Translations under genes and position numbers: made by a program
Notes under the pieces: model-generated
The model's input: the letters and a program-made list of their open reading frames with translations, nothing else
The model's database searches: none
Told to the model about the DNA's origin: nothing
Shown: positions 41,667-50,299 of the stretch, one piece after another
Numbering within the stretch: the stretch's first letter is position 1
How the letters are laid out: each line of letters starts with the position of its first letter
From: Saccharothrix sp.
GTDB taxonomy: Bacteria > Actinomycetota > Actinomycetes > Mycobacteriales > Pseudonocardiaceae
Length of the DNA stretch: 64,000 nt
Assembly (NCBI RefSeq): GCF_031180885.1
Contig: NZ_JAPSLK010000002.1
Coordinates: 186,001 to 250,000, forward strand
Reading direction: 5' to 3'

Positions 41667-42080
41667 TCAGACGGCTTCGGTGACCAGGGAAGCCAGAGCC
41701 GCCTTGGCGATGGGCTCGTCCTCACCGCCCGTGCCGCCGGACACGCCGATCGCCCCGATCACCGCGCCGTCCCGCACGATCGGCACCCCACCCGGCACCA
41801 CGGTCACACCGGACTGCGTCGACAGACCCGCGAGCAGCGCCGGGTTCCCGGCCAGGAACTCGCCCAGACCGCCGGTGTCGAAGCCCAGGCCGGCGGCCGT
41901 GACGGCCTTGCCGGTGGCCAGCGACAGGGTCAGGAACGTGGCGCCGTCCGCGCGCGCCGACGCCTTGGTGTGACCGCCCTCGTCGACGACCGCGATCGCC
42001 GCCTGGACGCCCAACTGCTCCGCGTGCTCCACCGCCGCGTCCAGCAGGCGGCGGGCGTCCCGGAGGGAGAGTGTGCTCAC
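41667..42080 (-). CDS. GlcG/HbpS-family protein (DUF336)
   Basis: 137 aa from GTG 42080, which has GAGGAGCG upstream. Family marks are LSLRDARRLLDAAVEHAEQL, AIAVVDEGGHTKASARADGA and GGVPIVRDGAVIGAIGVSGG. Members include the heme-binding HbpS and GlcG, often found with small-molecule catabolism. No signal peptide is seen, so it is likely cytoplasmic. Its promoter carries the TetR-type operator, so it belongs to that regulon. Confidence 0.87.
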   Translation of the reverse strand: MSTLSLRDARRLLDAAVEHAEQLGVQAAIAVVDEGGHTKASARADGATFLTLSLATGKAVTAAGLGFDTGGLGEFLAGNPALLAGLSTQSGVTVVPGGVPIVRDGAVIGAIGVSGGTGGEDEPIAKAALASLVTEAV

Positions 42081-42123
42081 GTTCGCTCCTCGATCCTCAG
42101 TGCCGTTGATCGCGGAGCCTAGC

Positions 42124-42143
42124 GTTAGGGAACTATCCCTAAC
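42124..42143. promoter_or_regulatory. TetR operator, copy 3 (perfect)
   Basis: GTTAGGGA-ACTA-TCCCTAAC, fully palindromic arms, 44 nt upstream of the GlcG-like start. It overlaps the TAA stop of the PP2C gene at 42125-42127. Confidence 0.8.
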
Positions 42144-43330
42144 AACCCTCGCCGGAGCCCGAACATCGTGATGTCGTCGGACTGCTCCGCCCCCTCCACG
42201 TGCCGCCGCAACGCGTCGTCCACCGCGTCCAGCAGTTCCTCGGCCGACCGGCGCGGACCCAGCGCGCGCAGCATCGCCGCCGTCCCGAACCGCGCGCCCG
42301 CGACGTCCCGCGCCTCCACCACCCCGTCGGTGTAGGCGAACAGGGCGTCGCCGGGGTTGAGGAACGCGCGGGCGGGCGCGTACTCGCTGTCCGCCGACAG
42401 GCCCAGGGCCGGACCGGTCGGGCGCAGCAGCGCGCGGGTGCCGTCGGCGCGGACCACGACGGGCGGGTTGTGGCCGCAGTTGAGGTAGACCAGACCGCCG
42501 GACAGCGGGTCCAGGACGCCGAAGAACACCGTGGCGAAGTACCCCTGTTTGAGGTGGTGGCCGACCAGGTAGCGGTTGGTGTCGACGACGGACTGCACCA
42601 GCGGGCCGGTGCCGAAGGCGAGCCTGGGTGACAGGTCGGAGCCGCCGGCGAGGGTGGCGGGGGTGTGCTCGGCGTTGTGCCGCAAGAGGGTCCGGATCAG
42701 CGCCATGAACAGGGCCGCGCCGATCCCCTTGTCGCACACGTCCGCGACCACGAAGCCGAGGCGACGGCCGTCGAGCAGCTCGAAGACGTCGTAGAAGTCG
42801 CCGGACACCATGCGGGCGGGGCGGAAGCGGGCGGACAGCTCCCAGCCCGGCGGTTTGGGCAGGACGTCGGGCAGGAAGCCGGCCTGGAGTTCGTGCGCCA
42901 CGTACAGGTCCCGCTCGTACTCGCGGACGGTCTCCTCGACGGCCCTCTGCTCGCCGCGCGCGGTGAGTCGGCCGCGTTCCCAGGCGGAGACGATCCGGCC
43001 GCGCAGCAGGACCGGCGAGTACGGCGGCGCCACGAACTCGAAGCCGGCCCGGACGCAGGCTTCCAACGCCCCCAGGTCGCCGTCCGCGAACACCATCGCG
43101 CCCGGTGCGCCCGCCTCGCGCGCCCGCCGGCTGAGCAGGGCGACCCTGGGCAGGCCGAGGGAGGCGGCGAGCAGCACGACGTCCGGCCGGCCGAGGTCGT
43201 CCGCGACGTCGGCGGGCTGGGCTTCGGTGACGTGGAAGCCCGCCGCGGCAAGGCCTTCGAGCAGGTCGGGGCGGGTATCGCCGACGACCAGGACTTCCCG
43301 GGTCGCCCGCTCGGCCACCGAGAGCCGCAC
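42125..43330 (-). CDS. PP2C-type phosphatase with N-terminal response-regulator-like domain (RsbU/SpoIIE-like)
   Basis: 401 aa from GTG 43330, directly after the anti-sigma stop. Residues about 8-120 resemble a receiver domain (REVLVVGDTRPDLLEGLAAA; DVVLLAASLG) but the phospho-acceptor Asp is not clear. A coiled region (about 135-160) leads to the PP2C domain: SGDFYDVFEL, VVADVCDKGIGAALFMALIR, FAYTDGVVEA, SDDITMFGL. The metal-binding Asp residues are present. It should dephosphorylate the STAS protein and so release the anti-sigma kinase. Confidence 0.9.
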   Translation of the reverse strand: MRLSVAERATREVLVVGDTRPDLLEGLAAAGFHVTEAQPADVADDLGRPDVVLLAASLGLPRVALLSRRAREAGAPGAMVFADGDLGALEACVRAGFEFVAPPYSPVLLRGRIVSAWERGRLTARGEQRAVEETVREYERDLYVAHELQAGFLPDVLPKPPGWELSARFRPARMVSGDFYDVFELLDGRRLGFVVADVCDKGIGAALFMALIRTLLRHNAEHTPATLAGGSDLSPRLAFGTGPLVQSVVDTNRYLVGHHLKQGYFATVFFGVLDPLSGGLVYLNCGHNPPVVVRADGTRALLRPTGPALGLSADSEYAPARAFLNPGDALFAYTDGVVEARDVAGARFGTAAMLRALGPRRSAEELLDAVDDALRRHVEGAEQSDDITMFGLRRGLLGIVP

Positions 43331-43331
43331 C

Positions 43332-43853
43332 TCAGCCCCCGGTCCCGCGGCGGCCTCCGGCCCCCGGTTCCATTGTCCCACCAGGCACCGACAATTCGGC
43401 CGATGCGTCGGGCACCGACAATTCGGCCGTTCCATCCGGGACCGACGATTCGGGGTTTCCACCAGGCACCGACAATTCGCGGTGGATGACCAGGGTGGTG
43501 CGGTTGCGGTTGGCGGTGCGTTCGTAGTGCAGCTCGTCCACGCCCGAGTGGGCCAGGAACAGGCCCAGGCCGCCCGGCTCGCGCTCGTGCGGGTCGGTCA
43601 GCACCACCTCCGGGTCGTACGTGCGCGGGTCGAAGGGAGGTGCGTTGTCCTCCACCACGACCCACACGCGGGTGTCGTCCAAGCCGCCGCACAGAGACAC
43701 CGTGTCGACGCCGCCGTGGGTCACCGCGTTGGTCGCGATCTCGTCGGAGGCCAGGCGCAACCGGTAGGCCCTCGCCCGGTCCAGGCCGGCGCGGGCCGCG
43801 AGGTCGCGGACCAGTGCCGCGACCCGCGGGCCCACCGGGTCGGCCGGGGTCAC
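43332..43853 (-). CDS. RsbW-like serine kinase / anti-sigma factor with repeated tail
   Basis: 173 aa. The HATPase domain (about 1-125) has the N-box ASDEIATNAVTHGG, the VVVEDNAPPFDP segment and GGLGLFLAHSGVDEL. It would phosphorylate the STAS protein and hold a sigma factor or other partner. The last ~45 residues are four copies of a 9-residue unit (ELSVPDGTA type) from a 27-bp DNA repeat. It overlaps the STAS gene by ATGA. Confidence 0.9.
   Translation of the reverse strand: MTPADPVGPRVAALVRDLAARAGLDRARAYRLRLASDEIATNAVTHGGVDTVSLCGGLDDTRVWVVVEDNAPPFDPRTYDPEVVLTDPHEREPGGLGLFLAHSGVDELHYERTANRNRTTLVIHRELSVPGGNPESSVPDGTAELSVPDASAELSVPGGTMEPGAGGRRGTGG
43384..43479. repeat. 27-bp tandem repeat in the anti-sigma gene tail
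   Basis: GGCACCGACAATTCG or a one/two-base variant starts at 43384, 43411, 43438 and 43465. The period is 9 codons, so copy number can change without a frameshift. Confidence 0.9.
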
Positions 43854-44164
43854 ACCGGCTCCTGCATCACCACGCTGCGGTCGAAGCCGGTCAGCCGGAT
43901 CGTCTCGGCCACCTCCGGCTGCGCGCCGACCAGCACGATCTCGACGCCCCGGCCCAACCGCTGGTGCGCGAACACCAGGCTGCGCAACCCCGCCGACGAC
44001 AGGTAGGTCAGCTCGTCCATCAACAGCACCAACCTCTTCAACGGCTGCGCGGACACCTCCGCGATCACGCGGTTGAGCTGCCCGGCCGACTTCGCCGCCA
44101 ACTCACCGCGCAGCCGGACCGTCGCCGTCCCGTCCCACACGTGGCTCTTCGCCTCGAACGCCAT
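43850..44164 (-). CDS. STAS-domain anti-anti-sigma factor (RsbV-like)
   Basis: 104 aa, a single STAS domain: ATVRLRGELAAKSAGQLNRV, then LVLLMDELTYLSSAGLRSLV. The LSSAG loop supplies the phosphorylatable serine. It completes a partner-switching trio with the next two genes. ATG 44164 lies inside the 3' end of glgX (62-nt overlap) and has AAGGGGTGA upstream, so its translation may depend on glgX. Confidence 0.9.
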   Translation of the reverse strand: MAFEAKSHVWDGTATVRLRGELAAKSAGQLNRVIAEVSAQPLKRLVLLMDELTYLSSAGLRSLVFAHQRLGRGVEIVLVGAQPEVAETIRLTGFDRSVVMQEPV

Positions 44165-46208
44165 CCCCGTTCACCCCTTCCCTAGTTGCCGTCAGCACGA
44201 CCACCGACCGCGGCCCCAGCCACACCGAGGACCCGACCGGCGGCTCCTGTCCCGGCTCGTGCACGACACCGGCCCCGGTGTCGGCGAACAACCGCCACTC
44301 CCCGTCCGGCAGCACGACGTCCACGCCCTCCCAGTGCGCGTTGGCCGCCACGTACACCCGGTCGTCACCGCAGCACAGCTCGGCCGCCAGCAGCCGACTC
44401 CCGCCCGACCAGTCCGGCCGCTCGGGCGCCACCCCGTGCCACACCACGTCACGCCCGCCCGCGAGGTGACCACGCCTGCGCAGCGCCGGGTGCGCGGCCC
44501 GGAACGCGATGGCGCGCCGGGTGAACTCGACCAGCGAGTCGTTGCGCTCGACCAGGTCCCAGTCGAACCAGGACAGCTCCGAGTCGTGGCAGTAGGCGTT
44601 GTTGTTGCCGCGCTGGGTGCGCCCGGCCTCGTCGCCGGCCAGCAGCATCGGCACGCCCTGGCTGGTCAGCAGCAACAGCAACGCGTTGCGCACCTGCCGG
44701 TCCCGCAGCGCGAGCACGTCCACGCGGTCGGTCGGGCCTTCGACACCGCAGTTCCACGAGTGGTTGCCGTCGTCGCCGTCGCGACCGCCCTCGCCGTTGG
44801 CTTCGTTGTGCTTCTCGTTGTAGGACACCAGGTCCGCCAACGTGAACCCGTCGTGCGCGGTGACGAAGTTGATCGACGCGGCGGGCTCGCGGTCGCCGTA
44901 GAGGTCGGGCGAGCCGACGAACCGGGTCGCCAGCTCCCCCACCACCCCGCTGTCGCCCTTGATGAACCGCCGCAGCACGTCCCGGTAGCGGCCGTTCCAC
45001 TCCGCGAAGCGCCGGTAGCCGGGGAACGTGCCGACCTGGTAGAGCCCGGCCGCGTCCCACGCCTCGGCGATGAGCTTGCAGTCGCGCAACACCGGGTCGT
45101 TGGCCAGCGCCTCCACCAGCGGCGGGTCGGCCAGCACCCGGCCGTCCGGGCCGCGGGAGAGGATCGCGGCCAGGTCGAAGCGGAAGCCGTCGACGTGGTA
45201 CTCCGACGCCCAGTAGCGCAGGCAGTCCAGCACGAAGCCGCGCACCACGGGGTCGTTGCAGTCGACGGTGTTGCCGGTGCCGCTGAAGTTGTAGTAGCCG
45301 CCGTCCGGCGTGAGCATGTAGAACGTGCGGTTGTCCAGGCCGCGGAACGAGATCGTGGGTCCGTGCTCGTTGCCCTCGGCGGTGTGGTTGAACACCACGT
45401 CCAGCACGACCTCGATGCCCGCCCGGTGCAGCTGCTTGACCAGGTCCTTCAGCTCGTGCACGGCCGAAGGACCGGCGGCGAAGGACTGCTTGGGCGCGAA
45501 GAACCCGACCGTGCTGTAGCCCCAGTAGTTGTACCACCAGGTGTCGGTCTCGGGGTCGTGGCGGGAGTTGGTGAACTCGTCGAACTCGAACACCGGCATC
45601 AGCTCGACGCAGTTCACCCCCAACCGCTTGAGGTACGGGATCTTCTCCGCCAGCCCCGCGTACGTCCCGGGGTGCGCGACGCCGGAGTTCGGGTGGCGGG
45701 TGAACCCGCGCGCGTGCGCCTCGTAGACCACGAGGTCTTCCTGCGCGATGCCGGGCCGCCGGTCGCCCGCCCAGTCGAACTCGTCGCGCACCACCCGCGA
45801 GCGCCACGGCGTCGGCCCGTACCGCACCGGCCGCGACCCCCAGACCTCCGCGCCCGCCAACGCCTTCGCGTACGGGTCGGCGATCACCACGGACGGGTCG
45901 AACCGGTGCCCCGCGGCCGGGTCGTACGGCCCGTCCACGCGGTAGCCGTACTCGACCTCGTCGGGGTCGATGCCCAGCACGGTGATCGCCCACGCCCCGC
46001 CGACCCGGTAGTCCTGCGGGATCGGCAGTTCCGCCATCGGCTCGGACACCCCGCGCGGGAACAGCACCAGGGTCACCGCGGTGGCGTGGTTGGACGGCAC
46101 GGCGAAGTTGACCCCGCCGGGGACCGGGGTGGCGCCGAACGGCAGCGGCCGGCCGGCGCGCACCTCGAACCCCGAGTTCCACCGCGTCGGCAGCTCCACA
46201 GTGGACAC
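44103..46208 (-). CDS. glgX: Glycogen debranching enzyme GlgX
   Basis: 701 aa from GTG 46208 (GAGAGGTAG upstream), normal for GlgX. The N-terminal CBM48 region reads PLPFGATPVPGGVNFAVPSN. The GH13_11 catalytic domain has EVVLDVVFNHTAEGNEHGP, VDGFRFDLAAILSRG (nucleophile Asp), LIAEAWDAAGLYQVG (acid/base Glu) and FVTAHDGFTLADLVSYNEKH NEANGE. It removes alpha-1,6 branches from glycogen. It lies 5 nt downstream of the AGE-family gene, in the DJ-1/TPP operon. Confidence 0.95.
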   Translation of the reverse strand: MSTVELPTRWNSGFEVRAGRPLPFGATPVPGGVNFAVPSNHATAVTLVLFPRGVSEPMAELPIPQDYRVGGAWAITVLGIDPDEVEYGYRVDGPYDPAAGHRFDPSVVIADPYAKALAGAEVWGSRPVRYGPTPWRSRVVRDEFDWAGDRRPGIAQEDLVVYEAHARGFTRHPNSGVAHPGTYAGLAEKIPYLKRLGVNCVELMPVFEFDEFTNSRHDPETDTWWYNYWGYSTVGFFAPKQSFAAGPSAVHELKDLVKQLHRAGIEVVLDVVFNHTAEGNEHGPTISFRGLDNRTFYMLTPDGGYYNFSGTGNTVDCNDPVVRGFVLDCLRYWASEYHVDGFRFDLAAILSRGPDGRVLADPPLVEALANDPVLRDCKLIAEAWDAAGLYQVGTFPGYRRFAEWNGRYRDVLRRFIKGDSGVVGELATRFVGSPDLYGDREPAASINFVTAHDGFTLADLVSYNEKHNEANGEGGRDGDDGNHSWNCGVEGPTDRVDVLALRDRQVRNALLLLLTSQGVPMLLAGDEAGRTQRGNNNAYCHDSELSWFDWDLVERNDSLVEFTRRAIAFRAAHPALRRRGHLAGGRDVVWHGVAPERPDWSGGSRLLAAELCCGDDRVYVAANAHWEGVDVVLPDGEWRLFADTGAGVVHEPGQEPPVGSSVWLGPRSVVVLTATREGVNGDGVRGEEPRVGRDGDGPAAR

Positions 46209-46213
46209 CGCGA

Positions 46214-48022
46214 CTACCTCTCCACCGGCGCCAGGTGCGCCCGCACGGTCAGGTCCTGCGCCGATTCGGGCAGGGTCACCGTCATGGCCACCGGGTCGAA
46301 GTCGGCGTGCGGCCGGCCGTCGACCTCCACCCACTCCAGCCGGGCCGCCCCGGCGGGCAGGGCGTCCGGCGCGACCCGCAGCAGCCGGGCGGCGTCGGCG
46401 CGGGGCTTGAACCACAGGGTGAGCGGCCCTGAGCCCATCAGCAGGCGACCGTACACAGTGGACAGGAACGCCAGCTCCGCCGCGTGGTACATGGACATCG
46501 AGTGGCTGCCCTTGAGCCGTTCGGTGCCCAGCAGGTACGGGTGGCCGTCGGCGAGGACGTTGAAGTAGACGCCGCCCTCGTCGTGGTCGAGGAAGAACGC
46601 GTTGTAGAACGCGGTCGCCTCCCGGAAGTGGCGCACGAACTCCTCGTCCCCGGTGGTGCCCGCGAGGATCAGGTAGGCCAGGATCGCCTGTTCCTGCTGC
46701 CACCACGCCTTGCGGTCGTGCCAGGTCAGCCGGTGCCTGTCCTGCCCGACGCCGAGCACCCGCTGGACCACGTCGTACCAGCCGCCGCGGCGGCGGTCGC
46801 TGCCGAAGTCGGGCAGGGAGCGGGCGATGCGGTCGGCCAGGGTGGTGTAGGACTCCTTGGCGCGCAACGCGTTCATCCGCGTCAGGTTCCACGCGATCTT
46901 GAGGTTGTGGCCGACCACGGCCCGGTCCTGCTGCCAGCCCCACGTCCGGTCCGGCGTCCAGTCGCCGTGGAACCGCTCCTGCACGAACGGGCTGGTGGCG
47001 TCCGGGAAGTGGTCGACGATCAGGTCGAAGGTCTCCTCCAGCATCCGCAGGTGCCGCTCGTCGCCGGTGGCCAGGTAGAGGTTGATCAGGTAGGCCGGGG
47101 CGTGGTCGCCGATGGAGTTCCAGTTCTTGCGCGACCGGTTCGGGCCCAGCGACTCGTGGTGCGGGCTGAGCAGGATCGGGTCGATGTGCGAGTAGTAGCC
47201 GCCGCGCACCGGGTCCTTGAAGAACTTCTCGAACAGCCGCAGCGTGCCGTCGATGTCGGCGGCGATGCGCGGGTCGCCGGTGATCCGGAAGGTCTGGGTC
47301 GGTCCGGACAGGGCGTAGATCTGCTCGTAGGCGGGGATGGACCCGGCGTCGTCGGCGAACTCCGAGGCGAAGCACCGGGACTGGACGCCGTCGCGCACGT
47401 CGATCCCGTGGTACCAGTAGACGACGTCCTCGTCCCGGTCCACGAACCGCATGTTGTCGCGCAGGTACTCGGTGCCGCGCTCGGCGACGCCCAGGAAGTC
47501 CTCGTCACCGGTGAGCATGTAGGCGCTGGCCATGCCGTAGACCAGGCGGGAGACGGTGTCGGTCTCCTGCACGTGGTCGTCGGCCTTGTCCCCGCCCAGC
47601 CGCAGGATCGTGCGGTAGTCGGCGAAGTCGACCGGGTTGGCCGCGCCGAACTGGGCGTGCCGGTAGAACCGGGCCAGCTCGCCGAGTTGGCGCGGCCACC
47701 AGTCGGCCTCCTCGAACCGGTAGTTTAGGCCCGGCCCGACCAGCACGACCCGCTTGGCGTCGAACGTGACGTGCCCGCGCTCGGGGTAGTACAGGCCGTG
47801 CACGAACACGTGCCGGCCCGGGATGAGCACGTCGATCATCGGGTCGGACACGTGGTGGGCCGGTTCGCCCAGGTTGCGGATCATCTCGGCGTTGGTGTCC
47901 CGGGTGATCCGCGCCCGGACCGGGGTGCCGTCGCTGGTGCGCAGGTCCAGCGCGCCGCGGGTCGGGTCGAACGCCACCACGTACCCGGCGACGAGGTCGG
48001 AGAAGACGAAGTCGGCGGTCAT
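46214..48022 (-). CDS. AGE-family (N-acylglucosamine 2-epimerase-like) protein with N-terminal beta domain
   Basis: 602 aa. An N-terminal beta-rich domain (about 1-105: TADFVFSDLVAGYVVAFDPT; RHVFVHGLYYPERGHVTFDA) precedes an (alpha/alpha)6 barrel of the AGE/cellobiose-epimerase type (WWPRQLGELARFYRH; EKFFKDPVRGGYYSHIDP; GDWTPDRTWGWQQDRAVVGH NLKIAWNL; WWQQEQAILAYLIL). His residues of the barrel (GHNLK, SMYHAAE) fit the family. It probably epimerises or isomerises a free or phosphorylated sugar; glgX next door suggests an alpha-glucan product. ATG overlaps the DJ-1 gene stop by ATGA. Confidence 0.85.
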   Translation of the reverse strand: MTADFVFSDLVAGYVVAFDPTRGALDLRTSDGTPVRARITRDTNAEMIRNLGEPAHHVSDPMIDVLIPGRHVFVHGLYYPERGHVTFDAKRVVLVGPGLNYRFEEADWWPRQLGELARFYRHAQFGAANPVDFADYRTILRLGGDKADDHVQETDTVSRLVYGMASAYMLTGDEDFLGVAERGTEYLRDNMRFVDRDEDVVYWYHGIDVRDGVQSRCFASEFADDAGSIPAYEQIYALSGPTQTFRITGDPRIAADIDGTLRLFEKFFKDPVRGGYYSHIDPILLSPHHESLGPNRSRKNWNSIGDHAPAYLINLYLATGDERHLRMLEETFDLIVDHFPDATSPFVQERFHGDWTPDRTWGWQQDRAVVGHNLKIAWNLTRMNALRAKESYTTLADRIARSLPDFGSDRRRGGWYDVVQRVLGVGQDRHRLTWHDRKAWWQQEQAILAYLILAGTTGDEEFVRHFREATAFYNAFFLDHDEGGVYFNVLADGHPYLLGTERLKGSHSMSMYHAAELAFLSTVYGRLLMGSGPLTLWFKPRADAARLLRVAPDALPAGAARLEWVEVDGRPHADFDPVAMTVTLPESAQDLTVRAHLAPVER

Positions 48023-48678
48023 TGCGGCGTCACCCCGATCCCGCGCAGCATCCGCTGGCGGCTGCGCATGCTGCCCACGGGCGTGCGGGCGGCGATGAGG
48101 TCGATGAGCGTGCGGGCGAACAGGTGCGCGGCGTCGGCGCTGCGGCCGGTGACCAGGTCGCCGTCGACCACCACGTCCTGGTCGGTGTAGACCGCGCCCA
48201 TGTTGCGCACGTCGCCGATGAGGTTGTTGTGGCACGTCACGCGGCGGCCCGCGACGACCTCGGCGATCGGGCTGACCAGCCACATGCCGTGGCAGATGAT
48301 GCCCTTGAGGACGCTGGGCGTGGCGAACGCGCGTTGCAGGAGCCGCACCGCCGGGGCGAGGGTGTTGACGTCCTCGCTGTAGCGCAGCCGGTCCGACACC
48401 ATGCCCGAGGGCACGATGACCGCGTCGTAGCGCCTGAGGCGGGCGTCGTCCACGGCTTCGAGGTCGCCGGAGACGGTGAGCGGAACCTGGTACTCGTGGC
48501 CGGTGAAGGTGATCGACTCCTGGCCCCACAGGCGGGTCAGGTACTCGATCGTCGCGCCTTCCTCGGCGAACCTGCGCTCGTAGTAGTGGATCTCCGGCTC
48601 GACGTAGTCGGTCTCCATCAGGATCGCGACCGTGCGACCGGACAGGCGGCCGTTCTCGCGGCGGGGCAAGGTGGGCAT
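48019..48678 (-). CDS. DJ-1/PfpI-family protein (1)
   Basis: 219 aa. DJ-1/PfpI fold with the nucleophile elbow KGIICHGMWLVSP (Cys) and the acidic partner in LMETDYVEPEIHYY. The pattern ARLRRYDAVIVPSGMVSDRL precedes it. Members are proteases, glyoxalases or amidases; the class cannot be fixed. It lies between a TPP-enzyme gene (10 nt) and the AGE-family gene (4-nt overlap). Confidence 0.9.
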   Translation of the reverse strand: MPTLPRRENGRLSGRTVAILMETDYVEPEIHYYERRFAEEGATIEYLTRLWGQESITFTGHEYQVPLTVSGDLEAVDDARLRRYDAVIVPSGMVSDRLRYSEDVNTLAPAVRLLQRAFATPSVLKGIICHGMWLVSPIAEVVAGRRVTCHNNLIGDVRNMGAVYTDQDVVVDGDLVTGRSADAAHLFARTLIDLIAARTPVGSMRSRQRMLRGIGVTPQ

Positions 48679-48688
48679 CGTCGTCGAC

Positions 48689-50299
48689 CTACTTCGTGAC
48701 CAGGTCGACCAGGAACGGACCGGTGGCGGTCAACATCCGCCGCACCGCGCCCGCGACCTGACTGGGCTTCTCCACCCGCATGGCGTCCACGCCCAAGGCC
48801 CGCGCGAGTTCCACGAACCCGATCTCCGGGCGGCTCAGGTCGAAGCCCGACGGGTACTCGTGGCGGTCGATGCCGCGCTCGGTCCAGTACTGCTCGATGT
48901 TGAGGTCGAGCAGCTCATAGCGGTGGTTGTTGCAGATGACGAACTTGGCGTTGATCTGCTCGCGGGCGGCGGTCCACAGCGCCTGGATGGTGTACATGCT
49001 GCCGCCGTCGCCGGTGAACCCGATGACCTCCTCGTCCGGGCGGGCCATCTTCGCGCCGATCGCACCCGGGATGCCGATGCCCAGCGACCCGCCGCGGGTG
49101 GAGAAGTAGTTGCCCTTGACGCGCGGGGGGAGGTACTTGGTGAGCGCGGGCGAGGCGGTGAGCGCTTCGTCGAAGATCACGAGGTCGCTGCCGCCCTGCT
49201 CGGCCAGTTCGGCGGCGAACAGCTCCATCATCGGCGCGTTCTGCTCCGGGCGGGGGCGGCGCCACACGGCCGAGGAGCGCGCGGTGGGGCGGCGACCGGC
49301 GGCGGTGAGGCGTTCGGCCAGGCCCGCGAGGGCGTGCTTGGGGTCGGCGGCGAGGGCGACGTCGGCCGGGTGGTTCTTGGCGATCTCGTAGGTGTCGAGG
49401 TCGATGTGCACGATCCGGGCGTCGGGCCGGAACGGGTTGTGGAGAGAGGGGAAGACCTCGGGGAAGACGTAGGTGCCGACGATGAGGACGGCGTCCGCGT
49501 CGGCGACGATCCCGGCGGAGCGGGTGCCGAACATGTGGCCGAGCCGGCCCTGCCAGAGCGGGTGGGTGTTGTCCATGTTCAGCTCGGAGCTGTCCACGCC
49601 CCAGACCGGTGCGTCGAGCAGCTCGGCGACCCGGGTGAGTTCGTCCTGGGCGTTGGAGACCGACACGCCGTCGCCGACGAGGATGAGGGGGTGGTAGGCG
49701 CCGCTGAGGGCTTCCACGGCCCGGTCGAGGTCGGCGGGGACGGGGACGACGGCCTGGCTGGGGATGGTGGAGGGGATGGCGGGCTCGGTGTTCTCGGCGT
49801 CGAGGACGTCCATGGGCAGCGCGACGAAGACCGGGCCGCGCGGGGCGGTCATGGCGGTCTTGACGGCGCGGCGGAGGGTGCGCAGGAGGGAGGAGGGGTG
49901 GGTGACGCGGGTGGCCCACTTGGTCACCGGCTTGGCCATGGCGACCAGGTCGGTGGCCATCTGGGAGTCCATCGCGTCGTAGGCCACGCCCGCTTCGCCG
50001 GCGATGACCACGAGGGGTGAGTGGCCGCGCATGGCTTGGTAGAGCATGCCGATGCCGTTGCCCAGGCCGACGCCGGTGTGGAGCTGGACGAGGGCGGGTC
50101 CGGCGGTGGCGCGGGCGTAGCCGTCGGCCATCGCGATGGCGACGGTCTCTTGGAGCGCGAGCACGTACTCGAAGCCCGGGACGCCCTCCAGGATGTCGAG
50201 GAAACCCTCCTCCACAGTGCCGGGGTTGCCGAACATCCGGGTGAAGCCATCGGCGGCGAACTGCTCGAAGATGGCGACCTTGCCCGGCCTTGCGGTCAT
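48689..50299 (-). CDS. TPP-dependent enzyme, benzoylformate-decarboxylase/acetolactate-synthase-like (2)
   Basis: 536 aa from ATG 50299 with GGAAGG upstream. PYR domain: FTRMFGNPGTVEEGFLDILE, LALQETVAIAMADGYARATA (catalytic Glu). Middle domain: HPLILVGDGVSVSNAQDEL. PP domain: TPP motif GDGGSMYTIQALWTA...CNN (about 430-458). It keeps the same order as the enzyme at 29063-30724 but is only distantly alike. The substrate 2-keto acid is unknown. Its place between two DJ-1 genes, in an operon with an AGE-family enzyme and glgX, suggests work on a sugar-derived keto acid or aldehyde. Confidence 0.9.
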   Translation of the reverse strand: MTARPGKVAIFEQFAADGFTRMFGNPGTVEEGFLDILEGVPGFEYVLALQETVAIAMADGYARATAGPALVQLHTGVGLGNGIGMLYQAMRGHSPLVVIAGEAGVAYDAMDSQMATDLVAMAKPVTKWATRVTHPSSLLRTLRRAVKTAMTAPRGPVFVALPMDVLDAENTEPAIPSTIPSQAVVPVPADLDRAVEALSGAYHPLILVGDGVSVSNAQDELTRVAELLDAPVWGVDSSELNMDNTHPLWQGRLGHMFGTRSAGIVADADAVLIVGTYVFPEVFPSLHNPFRPDARIVHIDLDTYEIAKNHPADVALAADPKHALAGLAERLTAAGRRPTARSSAVWRRPRPEQNAPMMELFAAELAEQGGSDLVIFDEALTASPALTKYLPPRVKGNYFSTRGGSLGIGIPGAIGAKMARPDEEVIGFTGDGGSMYTIQALWTAAREQINAKFVICNNHRYELLDLNIEQYWTERGIDRHEYPSGFDLSRPEIGFVELARALGVDAMRVEKPSQVAGAVRRMLTATGPFLVDLVTK

